Part shown: positions 12,505-22,074 of the stretch, piece after piece | How positions within the stretch are numbered: the first letter of the stretch is position 1 | Layout: each line of letters starts with the position of its first letter | NCBI GenBank assembly: GCA_013433145.1 | Contig: CM024172.1 | Span: 11,928,053-11,992,052 of the forward strand | Length of the DNA: 64,000 nt | Reading direction: 5' to 3' | Source of the DNA: Ascaris suum | Taxonomy: Eukaryota > Nematoda > Chromadorea > Rhabditida > Ascarididae | The notes under the pieces: generated by a model | The model's database searches: none | The model's input: only the letters and a program-made list of their open reading frames with translations | Told to the model about the DNA's origin: nothing | Made by a program: the position numbers and the translations under genes

Positions 12505-14145
12505 CGTTTATTTATATGCTTACTACTGAGTCTCCTCGTGGTGCTGATACTTTCGCAATTTTGAATATTATTTTAGAGTTCGGTAGATATGGAATTCCCA
12601 ACTTGATGAATACCCAGAAATTCAGCTCGACTTGCTAGAATTCAAATAAACTTCAAAAGTTCAAATATGATTTGATTCAGTTTCTAAATTTCGAAATAAG
12701 TTCATGTTTTCCATAATGGGCCGGTTTTCATCGTTATTTTTTGAAACGCTTACATCTTAAATGATGTCCTTCACGTTACGAACTCATCGAATATTTGCTG
12801 CTTGAATGATTTAGTCAACAATCGCTTGATAACGTTTTATTAAATGTGCAGATGTGTTTGGACGGACACGTAAAGCAAATACTGATTCACAATGAAAATG
12901 GGTTTAGCATACTTGGGCAAGCAAGTTATAAGCATACCTGGGTGGACAGGTTAATATGAGCATACTTGGGCGCACGGCAACACCAGCGATTGTTATGCGA
13001 CTTGGCAAATTTGCATTAAGGACAGTGTCTCGTCTGTGCATTTATGCGCATTTATATCTATGCGTTCTTAAGCGTTTGAACTCGTAGGACATTGCAGCTA
13101 CAATTATGAAGTTTGCTGAATGCCGTATATCCCAAAAGTTGGTCACTTCATCTTATTTTATTGTTGTTCTATTGACTTCGGAAGGGGTTATGCATCTTTC
13201 GTGGCCAGAGTCGTTATGTAAATTGCGAAGAAATTTGCAAAATTTTACGTTGGTTCGGTTGCCCCGTGCGATGTTTGTTTGCGGAGAACAAGCATCTTTT
13301 ATAAAATGGTATTTGCGGATGATTGAATGTGCTAAAATATGGAGTCTAATATTTTATTTTTTTGATAATTCACAAATTATTTAGTCAAATGGGCAGAATA
13401 CATATCTTTTCAGCTGTTCTCGCACTTTCTCAACTTGCAACACTTGTTATTGTTTGAAATGCAGTTTTTAATAATTTGCATAGTCGGTTTCATGTTGTGC
13501 TTATTTGCATAAAAAGGACATGATCTCTATAAAAGGGACTGATCTCTTCAACAAAATCATTGGCAGCTTTTCTGTCAACCAAGCATGGGGTTTATGGGCT
13601 CGATGGGGATCGGAATGACGTTGTTTTTTCGAGTTGCTTAAAGTTGGGTCGTTTAAGCCAGCGAGATTGAATTATCGCTAGCGAGGTTTGCATTTGTTAT
13701 CTCTATGGGCTGCATGCGGATAAGCATTTGAGACGCATACTAATACACAAATGAGGCTACTTGGACGCGAATGGGATCAAACTGTTTGTGGTTGTGATTT
13801 TATGGTAATTTTAAGACGACAAATACTCTTATTGGACACTTGGACTTTCTCACCTATAGCAGTTGGATGAAGGAGGTGAAATTTGCACAAGTGAATCTTG
13901 CTGCATAATACTTACTCGATTTTATTCAGGTTGAGCGTACCATTCAAACGAAATATTCGCACTATCAACGCGATACGGAATTTCTACAAACGCGGCAACG
14001 GCATGCAGATTTGCGTGCCAAGTTGGATGTACTGAAAAAGCGAATACACGCCTGGGAGAAAAATCATGCAAAGATGGAGGCGGCTGCGAAAAATGAACTC
14101 GAAGCTCGTGGCCCATCGGTGACCGATAATCTGCTAGTGATGTGA
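2863..14145 (+). CDS. ELL: RNA polymerase II elongation factor ELL (13 exons)
   Basis: ELL raises the elongation rate of RNA polymerase II by suppressing transient pausing and works in the super and little elongation complexes in the nucleus. Coding exons are 2863-3054, 3596-3742, 4971-5065, 5804-5942, 6313-6355, 7258-7436, 7924-7983, 8465-8630, 9289-9448, 10010-10175, 10561-10734, 11967-12083 and 13930-14145. They sum to 1854 nt with every phase matching: 617 residues, close to human ELL (~620). The N-terminal ELL domain (about 1-300) includes MVKLTDESIAAIR, RKPLRKRVIHL and the WPGF element of the family's DWPGY motif. A Ser/Pro-rich linker (about 300-505) carries a basic KRK patch. The C-terminal occludin/ELL domain (about 508-600) is a helical hairpin starting AEYPTYLECYK. 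The chosen ATG lies 28 bases behind a TTTGCAG acceptor, which could be a spliced-leader site; a coding upstream exon is not excluded. Introns range from about 185 bases to 1.8 kb. Family assignment is firm; single junctions are inferred. Confidence 0.93.
3596..3742 (+). CDS. ELL: ELL exon 2
   Basis: Acceptor TATAG, donor GTGAAT, phase 0 at both ends, 49 codons. It begins GGQIEIGVG and contains RFRFVVQQLPG, the beta-rich part of the N-terminal ELL domain. Confidence 0.88.
3798..3847. repeat. 25-bp tandem duplication in ELL intron 2
   Basis: GATACGAGGAATAATTCATT is present twice in direct succession with a 25-base period. It has no coding role. Confidence 0.9.
4631..4849. mobile_element. MITE-like element with 23-bp terminal inverted repeats
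   Basis: The ends at 4631-4653 (GTTACTAGTAAGAAGCACGT...) and 4827-4849 are inverted copies matching at 22 of 23 positions, enclosing about 170 bases of non-coding DNA inside ELL intron 2. Size and structure fit a non-autonomous DNA transposon. No clear target-site duplication is visible and no family is recognised. Confidence 0.55.
4971..5065 (+). CDS. ELL: ELL exon 3
   Basis: Acceptor TTGTTTAG. Charged helical stretch with TFAETREKAQKLAEEE, equivalent to the acidic helix of the family's N-terminal domain. Two donors are possible. The one at 5065 (AG|GTAGAA, phase 2) keeps exon 4 open, whereas the one at 5057 runs exon 4 into a stop after three codons, so 5065 was chosen. Confidence 0.82.
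5804..5942 (+). CDS. ELL: ELL exon 4
   Basis: Acceptor TTTTGCAG, donor GTTAGC. It codes for RRDQRPVTVKRATN followed by a Ser/Pro-rich stretch; KRAT matches the KRAT of vertebrate ELL. Phase 2 in, phase 0 out. Confidence 0.85.
6313..6355 (+). CDS. ELL: ELL exon 5 (43-nt exon)
   Basis: Acceptor TTTTTCAG, donor G|GTTGGT. It codes for 14 residues rich in Ala, Asn, Ser and Gly and leaves phase 1, which is what exon 6 needs. Confidence 0.75.
7258..7436 (+). CDS. ELL: ELL exon 6
   Basis: Acceptor TATTCAG, donor GAG|GTATTC. It contains RKPLRKRVIHLVVLGRFR, the family's most recognisable N-terminal motif (human RPFRDRVLHLLALRPYR). Phase 1 in, phase 0 out. Confidence 0.92.
7924..7983 (+). CDS. ELL: ELL exon 7
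   Basis: Twenty codons, phase 0 at both ends, between TTGTAG and GTTTGT. RLQLKQSLYNE corresponds to the TLQDCMYKD segment of human ELL. Confidence 0.88.
8203..8296 (+). pseudogene. Decayed partial copy of ELL exon 8 within intron 7
   Basis: From about 8213 the intron carries GGTAATACGAGTAGC and its surroundings almost exactly as in exon 8 (copy near 8521-8560), then diverges into a TAG stop. The reading frame still spells KILSGNTSSIS, against KILSGNTSSVS in the real exon. It lies about 300 bases upstream in direct orientation, so it is a tandem exon-fragment duplicate. It is either dead or the relic of an alternative exon. Confidence 0.8.
8465..8630 (+). CDS. ELL: ELL exon 8
   Basis: It begins VDARWPGFNSDEK, matching DVQKDWPGYSEGD of human ELL at identical spacing when joined to exon 7. 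This fixes the weak acceptor ATTAAG|GTG. The stronger-looking CAG at 8454 would place a stop in frame. The end is a Pro/Ser-rich linker; phase 1 out. Confidence 0.85.
9117..9212. repeat. (TA)n microsatellite in ELL intron 8
   Basis: Alternating TA with one short interruption near 9190, about 75 bases upstream of the exon 9 acceptor. Confidence 0.97.
9289..9448 (+). CDS. ELL: ELL exon 9
   Basis: Acceptor TTTGTAG, consensus donor AG|GTAAGT. Low-complexity Ser/Thr/Pro/Asn linker. Phase 1 in, phase 2 out. Confidence 0.82.
10010..10175 (+). CDS. ELL: ELL exon 10
   Basis: Acceptor TTCTTTCAG. It begins SNPLDDLLPSS and contains GVKRKAHVP and DKRPR, like the DPLANKKPR region of vertebrate ELL, possibly a nuclear localisation patch. 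The donor CAG|GTTCAT is weak. Read-through meets TGA at 10191-10193 after five more residues. Confidence 0.85.
10176..10400 (+). promoter_or_regulatory. Possible alternative 3' end inside ELL intron 10
   Basis: The intron begins with five in-frame sense codons and a TGA, and carries AATAAA at 10370-10375. Use of this end would give a shorter ELL of about 454 residues without the occludin-like domain. This is inferred from sequence only. Confidence 0.4.
10561..10734 (+). CDS. ELL: ELL exon 11
   Basis: Acceptor ATTATAG, consensus donor ACC|GTAAGT, phase 0 at both ends. Ser/Thr-rich linker, then DWSKYFGEARSLAEAEKYYN leading into the occludin/ELL domain. Confidence 0.88.
11967..12083 (+). CDS. 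ELL: ELL exon 12 (occludin/ELL domain, first helix)
   Basis: Acceptor TTTGCAG, phase 0 in and out. AEYPTYLECYKVLAAVANEF matches AEYSEYRDLHARIERITRRF of human ELL. Confidence 0.93.
12084..13929. other. ELL intron 12
   Basis: 1.85-kb intron with a TA tract (12433-12503) and three loosely repeated copies of a GCATACYTGGG motif (about 12906-12975). No exon-like segment was recognised. Confidence 0.6.
12433..12503. repeat. (TA)n microsatellite in ELL intron 12
   Basis: Alternating TA with a single phase slip near its start. Confidence 0.97.
13930..14145 (+). CDS. ELL: ELL exon 13 (terminal)
   Basis: Acceptor TTATTCAG. It codes for the second helix of the occludin/ELL hairpin, with YQRDTEFLQTRQRH and LRAKLDVLKKRIHAWEK, the counterpart of CEYLHSKLAHIKRLI in human ELL. 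TGA at 14143-14145. No canonical AATAAA was seen in the next few hundred bases. Confidence 0.93.
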   Translation, partial: VERTIQTKYSHYQRDTEFLQTRQRHADLRAKLDVLKKRIHAWEKNHAKMEAAAKNELEARGPSVTDNLLVM

Positions 14146-15155
14146 TGATGGCTATTTGGCTCGCCTTTGGCTGGCACCGCTTTGGAGTGCGCCTCTCAGC
14201 AAATCATGCTCATTTGTACCTCTGAGGATTGCGCCATCTCTTTATCCGGTCTTATCGATTCGGTGTTAGCCAATCATCCACCCAAGACCCTTAGTTAGCT
14301 GTTGGATAGAATGAATTATTTCACAATAGTATAAAGTTCTCATAAATGAATGCCTCACTGACGTGGTGATACGGTTGTTTCATTCTTGCTCGTTTTATTG
14401 TCACGCTATTGGAAAACAAAGGATGTTACGCCGAACTTATGACAGATATCTGTCATAAATTGTTGTGATGGCGTTAATTTTATTCTCATTTGATGGTCAC
14501 CTTCCTCATTCTATATCGAGAGTAATTCTTTTCCCCTTTCTTACCATCGTTGCTCGATATGCTTATACCCGACATTGCACACGTATATCGTTCTTTTCCT
14601 TCTGGTTCAATGGGAGATTCTTGCTAAAATTGGGCTCGTTTTTCAAAGTTTTCATTTGTCTGTTGATATGGATCCGCATGCGAACAATTGTATTTTCCGC
14701 TGGATGCATATTTACAGGTTTGTTGCGTTTGGTAATGATTCGAAGATCGATTTAGAATATTTTATTAAACCTTTCGGCGTCGGTACTCGTGCGATCTCCA
14801 CCTCAATGACGATACAAATCTGTGAGATGTTTTAAACATGTTCCAACCTTCACAGCCTATCTTGCCCTTTTGTAGGTGGTAAGGCTTCAAAGCTTTGTTT
14901 AATTCATCAATGCTGGGTGAGGGGAGTCGGCCAAATAAGCAAAAATGTTCCAATTTATCGTATTTATGCGGACAAGAGAATAGGCTTTAGTTGGCTATCG
15001 ACCATTACTTGTGGTCAACGTTGTAAGTGTCCATCTTTGGCCAATATTGTTGCATTTTGTGGCAGATTTTTGCCATATGGTTCCATACACAAATCGACGA
15101 TGTTATTCATACATTCTGTGCACATTTCTTAAATGCTGTTTTTATAAATCTATCG

Positions 15156-15159
<4 letters not shown>

Positions 15160-15253
<94 letters not shown>
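15160..15253. repeat. (TA)n microsatellite
   Basis: Uninterrupted alternating TA. Confidence 0.97.
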
Positions 15254-15254
<1 letters not shown>

Positions 15255-16763
15255 TCGTAAATGCCAAAAAAAGAAACGTCTTTTTGTCTGTAAATGTTTA
15301 TAAGTGTCGGTATTGATGAATAATGTTTAAAGTGGGTTGTTGTTTTGATACGTTTGCTCACTTCTGTTGATTGATCATTTAACGGTTTTCGTTTTCTTCT
15401 GCTTCTTCCTTTTTTTAAATTTGTCCATACAAAAAAGGTGGCGCATCCAGATTGTCGATTTACCCGCTGTTTGTTCTCCAGATGAATTTGATGCCTCGAT
15501 TTTGTTTTTTTTTTTTCAGGGAGGGCATATTTCTCTTCTCAATAGCTGAAAAAAGGGAAATAGTCAAGACATAATGTGGGGCTAAATGTGAAGAAATGTT
15601 GCACTTGAAAAATGGAAAAAAAGTGGTGGTCTCAGAAAAATCCGAACATTTTGGGGAATTGATGAAGCAAGTTTATCTTATCACGATTGCCGATGTTAAG
15701 ACGGCTATAGTATTAATATGAATCTTGTGGTCTATGAGTGATTTGTAAGGAAACGGTGTGTGTGTTGCTTTCAATGTCGAATGTGGGAAGGATATGAATC
15801 GGAGGTGATCGGTCGATTCCATGATGTCGTTTTGTTGTACGAGACGACAGTTTACTTGAGTATATCATGCGGGTCGTTATCGTTTATACAAATCTGTTCA
15901 TTTCTTTATTTCTTTCAATTATTTTCTCACTATCTGATCATTGGTTTTGTGTGCATAGTTTGTTGTAGCAGCGATGCTTTTTTAAAGCAGCGATTTGTTT
16001 GTTTTCTCTTGCGGGTTGTAATCGTCTGAAAATGAGCCATACAAATCTTATAGCGAAAGTTGAACATGTGGACTTTTTTTAAAAAATAGTTACCTACAAG
16101 AGTGGATTCGGGTCGTTAATTTCATATCGTACAATGAAGTAGATAGTGTGAAGCAGATCTGGCAAATGAGGGTAAAGCCAAAATAGCGATTAGTTTTCCT
16201 TGGTAATCACCTTTCAGCGTGAAGTTTACATTCTCCACCTACAAGAAACGATCACTGTACCTTTGGTTGAGGCTCATAGTTAACGCGATATTGGCAGATT
16301 GGCTTCACTCTTTAGCTAACGCGAAAAGCTCTAATTCCCCAAGGTTACATTGTCTGAGGTGGTGATGTCGGCATGTTGGTTCGCTTGTCAGCAGGCAGAC
16401 AACTCAATTAGTTCTTTGCATTGCGGCAGACGGGTGCGTCAAAGTCATATATGTTCGAAGGCGCTCCCACACAGTGGAAATGCATATTTTCAATTATGTT
16501 ACATTGATTGTTTATTTGTTTGTTTGTACTTACTCACAGTTTTACTTTTTGATCACTATATTTCGCTGTTTTTATCTCTTTTTTTTCATCTCCATTCTCT
16601 ATTAAGTCTCACAAAGGTGATTCGGCTTTCCTGTGCCTAATAATGTCATTTATGCGCAAAGAAGATGCCCGATTTCGTTCTTCCCCATATTTATGCCTGC
16701 ACGCCATCCTGGTATTTAACTCTCAGATTGCAGGTAGTGGGTGTATTTGTTCCATGCTAACAG

Positions 16764-16866
16764 GTTTTTGGGAGTTCTAAGCCATCCATTCTCGAAAAGG
16801 ATCCTAGTCTCACGAAGCAGTATCGTACGTGAAGTTGAACGCTTGCTGCAGGATGCTGAAATTTGA
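16764..16866 (+). pseudogene. Coding-like fragment, frame broken
   Basis: Behind a good acceptor (GCTAACAG) the frame reads VFGSSKPSILEKDPSLTKQY and then stops. A frame shifted by one base continues as SIVREVERLLQDAEI and a stop. Codon usage looks coding in both halves. It may be a decayed gene end or an exon whose partners were not found. No family recognised. Confidence 0.3.
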
Positions 16867-18238
16867 GAGAGGAGAAATGTCTGAAAAGAACGATGGTTTG
16901 ATCACCCGTACAGGTCCAGTCTTTGGAATATCGTTTCAACGGGCGATTCTATATGGTGGAAGAGAGCCTTATAGTTTTGGCGCAATAAAAAATTACTGAA
17001 ACGTTGATTTAATTATTTGGACGATGTGGAGATGCATATGTAAAAAGCGCTCATTTGGCTGCAATTTAACGTTTCATGAATATAATTTTTAAAATGCGAT
17101 GTGCGTATTGCTTCTTTGAGTGATGAATTGTACTCGATACTCAAAAGGAATATTTTTATATCTTCCTAAATCGTTCCCACTCCTCTCGTTCATCCGAATG
17201 CGCATGATATTAAACGTTTTATCATATTTGGAAGCGATGAAATTTCGTATAAGTTGCGTAGATTACATTCATGTTGCATACTCATGATCTTCTCGCTTAA
17301 TTTTTCAAACATGGTTGATTCAGAAACGCTTTTAGATGGAGAAATCATTCATATAGAAAAGAAAGAGGTTGTCTAATCGTTGAAACTTTTAAATTCTCCA
17401 ATGGCAGTTACTAAAGGCATTTGCATAACTTCCCTTAAGGATTTTCTATCGGGTAGTTGGATTGAATACGTTAAAGAAGGGATTCTACTTGGAATGCAAT
17501 TTATGAGGGTTTTTCGAGTTTTTAGTTGATATATATGTTGAGACGGTATTTGATCACAGTGCGTTGCTTTTCGCTTATTCTCTATTTCGCTTTTTGGTGA
17601 AATTGTCGTCGCTTTTTTGTTTCGTTTTATTTTAGTAGTTCTATGCGTTGATGTCACACGTATGCGCTTGAGGTGCTTTTACATAAGCCATGTGACATTT
17701 ATTCCATATTCTCTTCTACGAGTTTCTAGTTTTTTTCGCCTTTTTTATTTCTATTTTTTTGTTTTTTTATCTTTTACGCAAAATGAAGTGGTGAAATACC
17801 ACCAACGGTGGATGTGTTTAGTCGACAAATTTTCTCGTCTTCATTTAGCACATTTATTTGTGCGCTGAATTCACGCTCAAATAAGCCACTCTGTAATGTA
17901 GTTGCTGAAGGAAGCACAAAAAAGCTGATCTCATGCTTATCGGTCATATGATCAGTAGATGAATGGGGTCCGTAGTGTCCAACCTACAAATATGACTTGA
18001 TACTCTGAATTACGTGAATTTCTGAGGTTTTTTCTCAAGGGCCGGAATTTGTGTGGGATCCTGGAGATTGGGCTACAAGCATCCGCAGAAATCATACAAT
18101 ATTTCAGGTTGAACAGAGTGCATGTTATCAAAGTTGGCTGAAAACTAGGAAAGTTATGGATATGGAGGGCGTTCTGAAATGCTTTACATCGTTTTTTTAT
18201 TGCGGTCGAAGCAGCCAAAATTTTTCCTCACATTGACC

Positions 18239-18540
18239 ACTGTCCATTATAAGTCTGCGAAAAATGCAAGAGGGCTAACATCTGTGGCTTCCGACAAATT
18301 GTCGGTATTTCTGAAAAAGGTAGCACGAAAACACAATCACAGCGTTTCGTCGTCACACAAGATCATGTGGCTACAAACGGCCAATGGGGGGATGAAGCAG
18401 TCAGTGAAGTTAAAACGGTGTTGAAGGTGCGCAGCTTGTATCAGGGACCCATACAAAAAACGTCCACATCAAGGATCTCAATCAGTGTGGCAGAACTATC
18501 AGGTGGTGCCAGTTATGGAGCCCGCTAACAGTCAAATGCC
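18239..18540 (+). pseudogene. Coding-like open block of unknown origin
   Basis: One frame stays open for about 95 codons without a usable ATG. It includes CEKCKRANICGF near its start and ends at TAA (18528-18530). A second overlapping frame is open further downstream to about 18640. The Cys pairs loosely recall retroelement zinc knuckles, but this is weak. GC content rises here relative to its surroundings. Confidence 0.25.
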
Positions 18541-21049
18541 GCGGCCGAGAACATCTGAACCGGGTGTTGAACTAATGATACTGCGAACTTGGTCTCTTTT
18601 GAGTTTCACCGCTTCAATTTTGTTGGCACTACCGGCGTATTGAGGTGGTAAACGATCGCGAAGGTAAACGGCGGCGGGGTGAACCTACACTGTAGAAGAA
18701 ATCCCACCACACACGGAGGTTTCAAGTTGAGGTTAATTTTAATGGTGATTAGGACGAATAAGTCTCTAAAGGCTCGGAGTTTCCCTCTTTACCTGCTTTG
18801 TTTAGGCTGCGGTGGACTCTAAGGACGTGCACATAAGAAACGGATCACTTTTCCGATCGTAATAGCGGCCTCTCAACCTTCGCGGATCATGGAGCAAATC
18901 CTTCCTTTGTTCGCCATGATTCTCTTGGAAACCCTTCTCACAAACCATGGGACTCTTGACGGTCTCCGACTTGACGCGTCGAACTGCCAGGACGCGTACG
19001 CCGATTGGTCTCATCACCATGTTGGGCACTGCATTTCCGAACATAACGATAATTCTTCAAGCCGCTACGAGCCGGTACGTACATGACTGTTCATTACTCA
19101 GCCACTGTACAGCACGCGTCCTATGATCGTCGTGAGCAAGCATAACTGCCGCAGCTTAGCTTCCGCGCACAGACCACTCAGTGCTCAGTGGACCTCACAA
19201 TACCTTCAAACTTGCGCAATAAGACCTTCATTTGTTTATGCACAGGAAATCGGGAAATGTCTTCACGTAGGAGCGAACAGTGGGAGTACAATACGCAAAC
19301 TGCACCACAGGGCTGCCGTAGCATAACAGATTGAATAAAGAGCTCACATCAACGCACACAAAATGTTTTAAATGTCCTCCCTTTCCTAATAAAGCCCTTC
19401 ATAGGAAACCAAATAGAATTTCCGAAGGAAATCACGTAGGAGCGAGAATCGTCTCATCAATTTGTTATCTGATAGACTTTAATTTCAACTAATCAGTCAT
19501 TTCTTATAAAAGTTCTGTGTGGCCTTTAAGCGAATGGCGAATAATTGATGTTAACTTTATTTCAGCTAGAATTAATTACTCAGAAATCTTGTGTTGTTAT
19601 TTTTATTGTTATTCATACTGCAATTTTTCATACTGGAAAATTTCATTTTCTTCCTGTTTTTTCTCCTCCTTTATTTTTATATCTAATCATACTTCATAGT
19701 TTTTTCTCTCACTTTCTCATGTCATCGAAACAGTTACATTATCACAGCTATTGTCACTAACACTTATCACAGCTAACAAAAAAATTCAAGTTATATTTTC
19801 ATCACAGTAAGCACTATTGAGGAACTGGATCAATCACTCAAGCCTGTTGGAGCATGAAACCGTCGTCTATCCCTCATTTTTTCCTTCTGTTCTACTTGCA
19901 GCAGCAGTCTCTTTGTTCCAATTAAAATCGTTGGCTAGATTTCTTTTCAGGGAGAGGGAAGAAGGAGAGCAGGAATAAGGTTGTTCAGTTAAGCCTAATG
20001 CAGATCCGCGCAAACTTGTTTCCTCCTTTGCCTAAGAGGGAACCCCTTACTCGCATCAATCAACTCTAATACGGGCGCATCAAATTTTTCTGAGGGGATA
20101 AACTGATCTGCTCTCGTGCGCATAACGAGGTTCCTGCTCTGGAACTGATGCGTTAATCTTACTAAAGGAACACAAAGATTTTTTAAGGAGCAAACCGATG
20201 TTTTTCAGCCCAAAATGGTGTTGTTCCTTATATCGAGCCTTCTATGCATGCATCTCAGCTCCTGTTCTGAACTATGTGGCTTTTGCATCCATGAGTTCTA
20301 ATACAGAGGCAGGCACATAAAGATTAAAGTTAAAGATGTAAAGTAATCTCCTCCCTGCCGAAAATGAAGTCCTGTGTTTCGCTGCTATCAGTTCAGGTAC
20401 AGGTGGACGTACATTTATGTCATTCCTTGTCCAGGAAGAGGCCTCTTCTCCAACTTATCATAGTGTTTAGAAGGGGATCGTTTAGAAAAAAATGATGAAA
20501 GAATACGCCACCTCGGGGGCAGAGGAGTTTGGATCCCGCGGAGACTTCCACTGGGGTTCGGGTTCTCAGAATATCACCTACAGGGAGGTCCAATCTTGAA
20601 CTGTCCTTATTGACCTGTTCCGTAAAGAAATCGCGGCTGGACCGAAGACCGACATTTTTGCCGAACGCAGTGCTAGGAAAATTTTCGGAACTGTTTACAG
20701 AGGTGAAGCACTCGCTTCATGACCAGTGAGAAGGGATTGTAATAATTCTGTGTTATGTTGGAATAAGGAAGTGTAGTGAAGGACAATTTCTTATTGCAAA
20801 AGTGACAGGAAATAAGATGAGGAGCTGTTACATGCGTACTAGTTCGTGAGGTAGCCAAGATTAGTGTGCTTTAATTTACAGCATGCTATTCGTCATTATT
20901 TTAGTATTTTTTTTAAATGACTAGCGTGTGCTACATTTCTCTACGTATCACAATTTTCCACATCTTACGCGAAGTATTTTGCAAAAAACCGGATCAAAAT
21001 TCGTTCATCCAAGGTTGAAGAATGACACAGCAGAAATCAGGGATGCGCG

Positions 21050-22074
21050 CATCAATGCACGCGCCGCAGCGCCGCGCCCGCGTATCTTTTCCCACAGACC
21101 ACATCACTCATCAGATGAAAAAAACATTTGGCCAAGTACTGCAAAATAGACTCGCGCCCCCGATGCTCGGAAAGATAGAAGCATAAACGGCCGGTGCCTT
21201 TCGCGCTAGGAGGTTTGAAGACGAAGAAATGGATAAGGTGCGCAAAGAGACCGGCGCCATCGGCGCTGGGAAGAGCGGGCGCGGAAATCGATAAAACGCG
21301 CGTCCTGGGCGCTGCGAAACACCGAGGGCGAGGAAATCGATAGGAAACTGGCGTCTTTACCGCTCCGAGCGACACAACGCGAAGAAATGGACACGAGATC
21401 CGTCTGATTGGCGCTCCAGAAACAGAGCAGGCCATGGAGCGGATAAGAGACTGGCGCCTTTGGCGCTCGGGAAGGGAACGAGCGCAGAAATGGATTGGGG
21501 AACAGGCATCTGGCGCTTGGACAAACAGAAAGCGAAGAAATGGAAAACGGAGTTCCTCCGTCAGCGTCGTGAAACACAGCAGGCGAAGGACCGTATAGGA
21601 TGGTCGCGCCCTAGGCGCTGCGAGACAGATCGGGCGCACAAATCGTTATACATTCCGTGGCGTTGTCTTTCCAGAAAGTAGTGCTTTTCGCGCATGGGGA
21701 AACAGAAGGCCGGGAAATGGTAACGGGATCCCGACCTCAGCGGTCCGAAGGACAGCGAACGCACAAGTCGACCAGAAAGTGGCGTTCTTCGGGCTCGGGA
21801 AGCAAGAAGGCGAGGAAACCGATAGAAAAATTGCTGCCTTTGGCCCTCCGAAAGACAACGCCATGGAATGCATAACGGGTTCACGCCATCAGCTGCCGGA
21901 TGGAGAGCGGGCGCAGAAGCCGATCGCAAACTGGCGCCTTATGCGCTCCGGAAGAACGAAGGCGCGCAAGACCACAGAAAACCGGCGTTTTTAGCGCACG
22001 GAATGGCAGAAGGCTGGTAGACGCGTAAAGGATTCGCGCCCTCGGAGCTCGGAAGAACAGCGAGCGCAGAAAAA
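21050..22074. repeat. Left flank of satellite: diverged monomers
   Basis: Single ~51-bp monomers without A-E order, for example around 21250, 21350, 21450 and 21610. They are recognisable by GGCGCC-NNN-GGCGCT-like cores and GAAATCGAT/GAAATGGA ends. Confidence 0.85.

Larger units (their letters stand above)
14146..21049. other. Region between ELL and the satellite array
   Basis: No complete gene recognised. It holds a TA tract (15160-15253), a short open stretch with a frameshift (16764-16866), a GC-richer block with overlapping long open frames but no clear product (about 18230-19330), and another GC-richer patch open on the minus strand for roughly 90 codons (about 20450-20720). These could be remnants of genes or transposons; none was identifiable. 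Confidence 0.5.
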
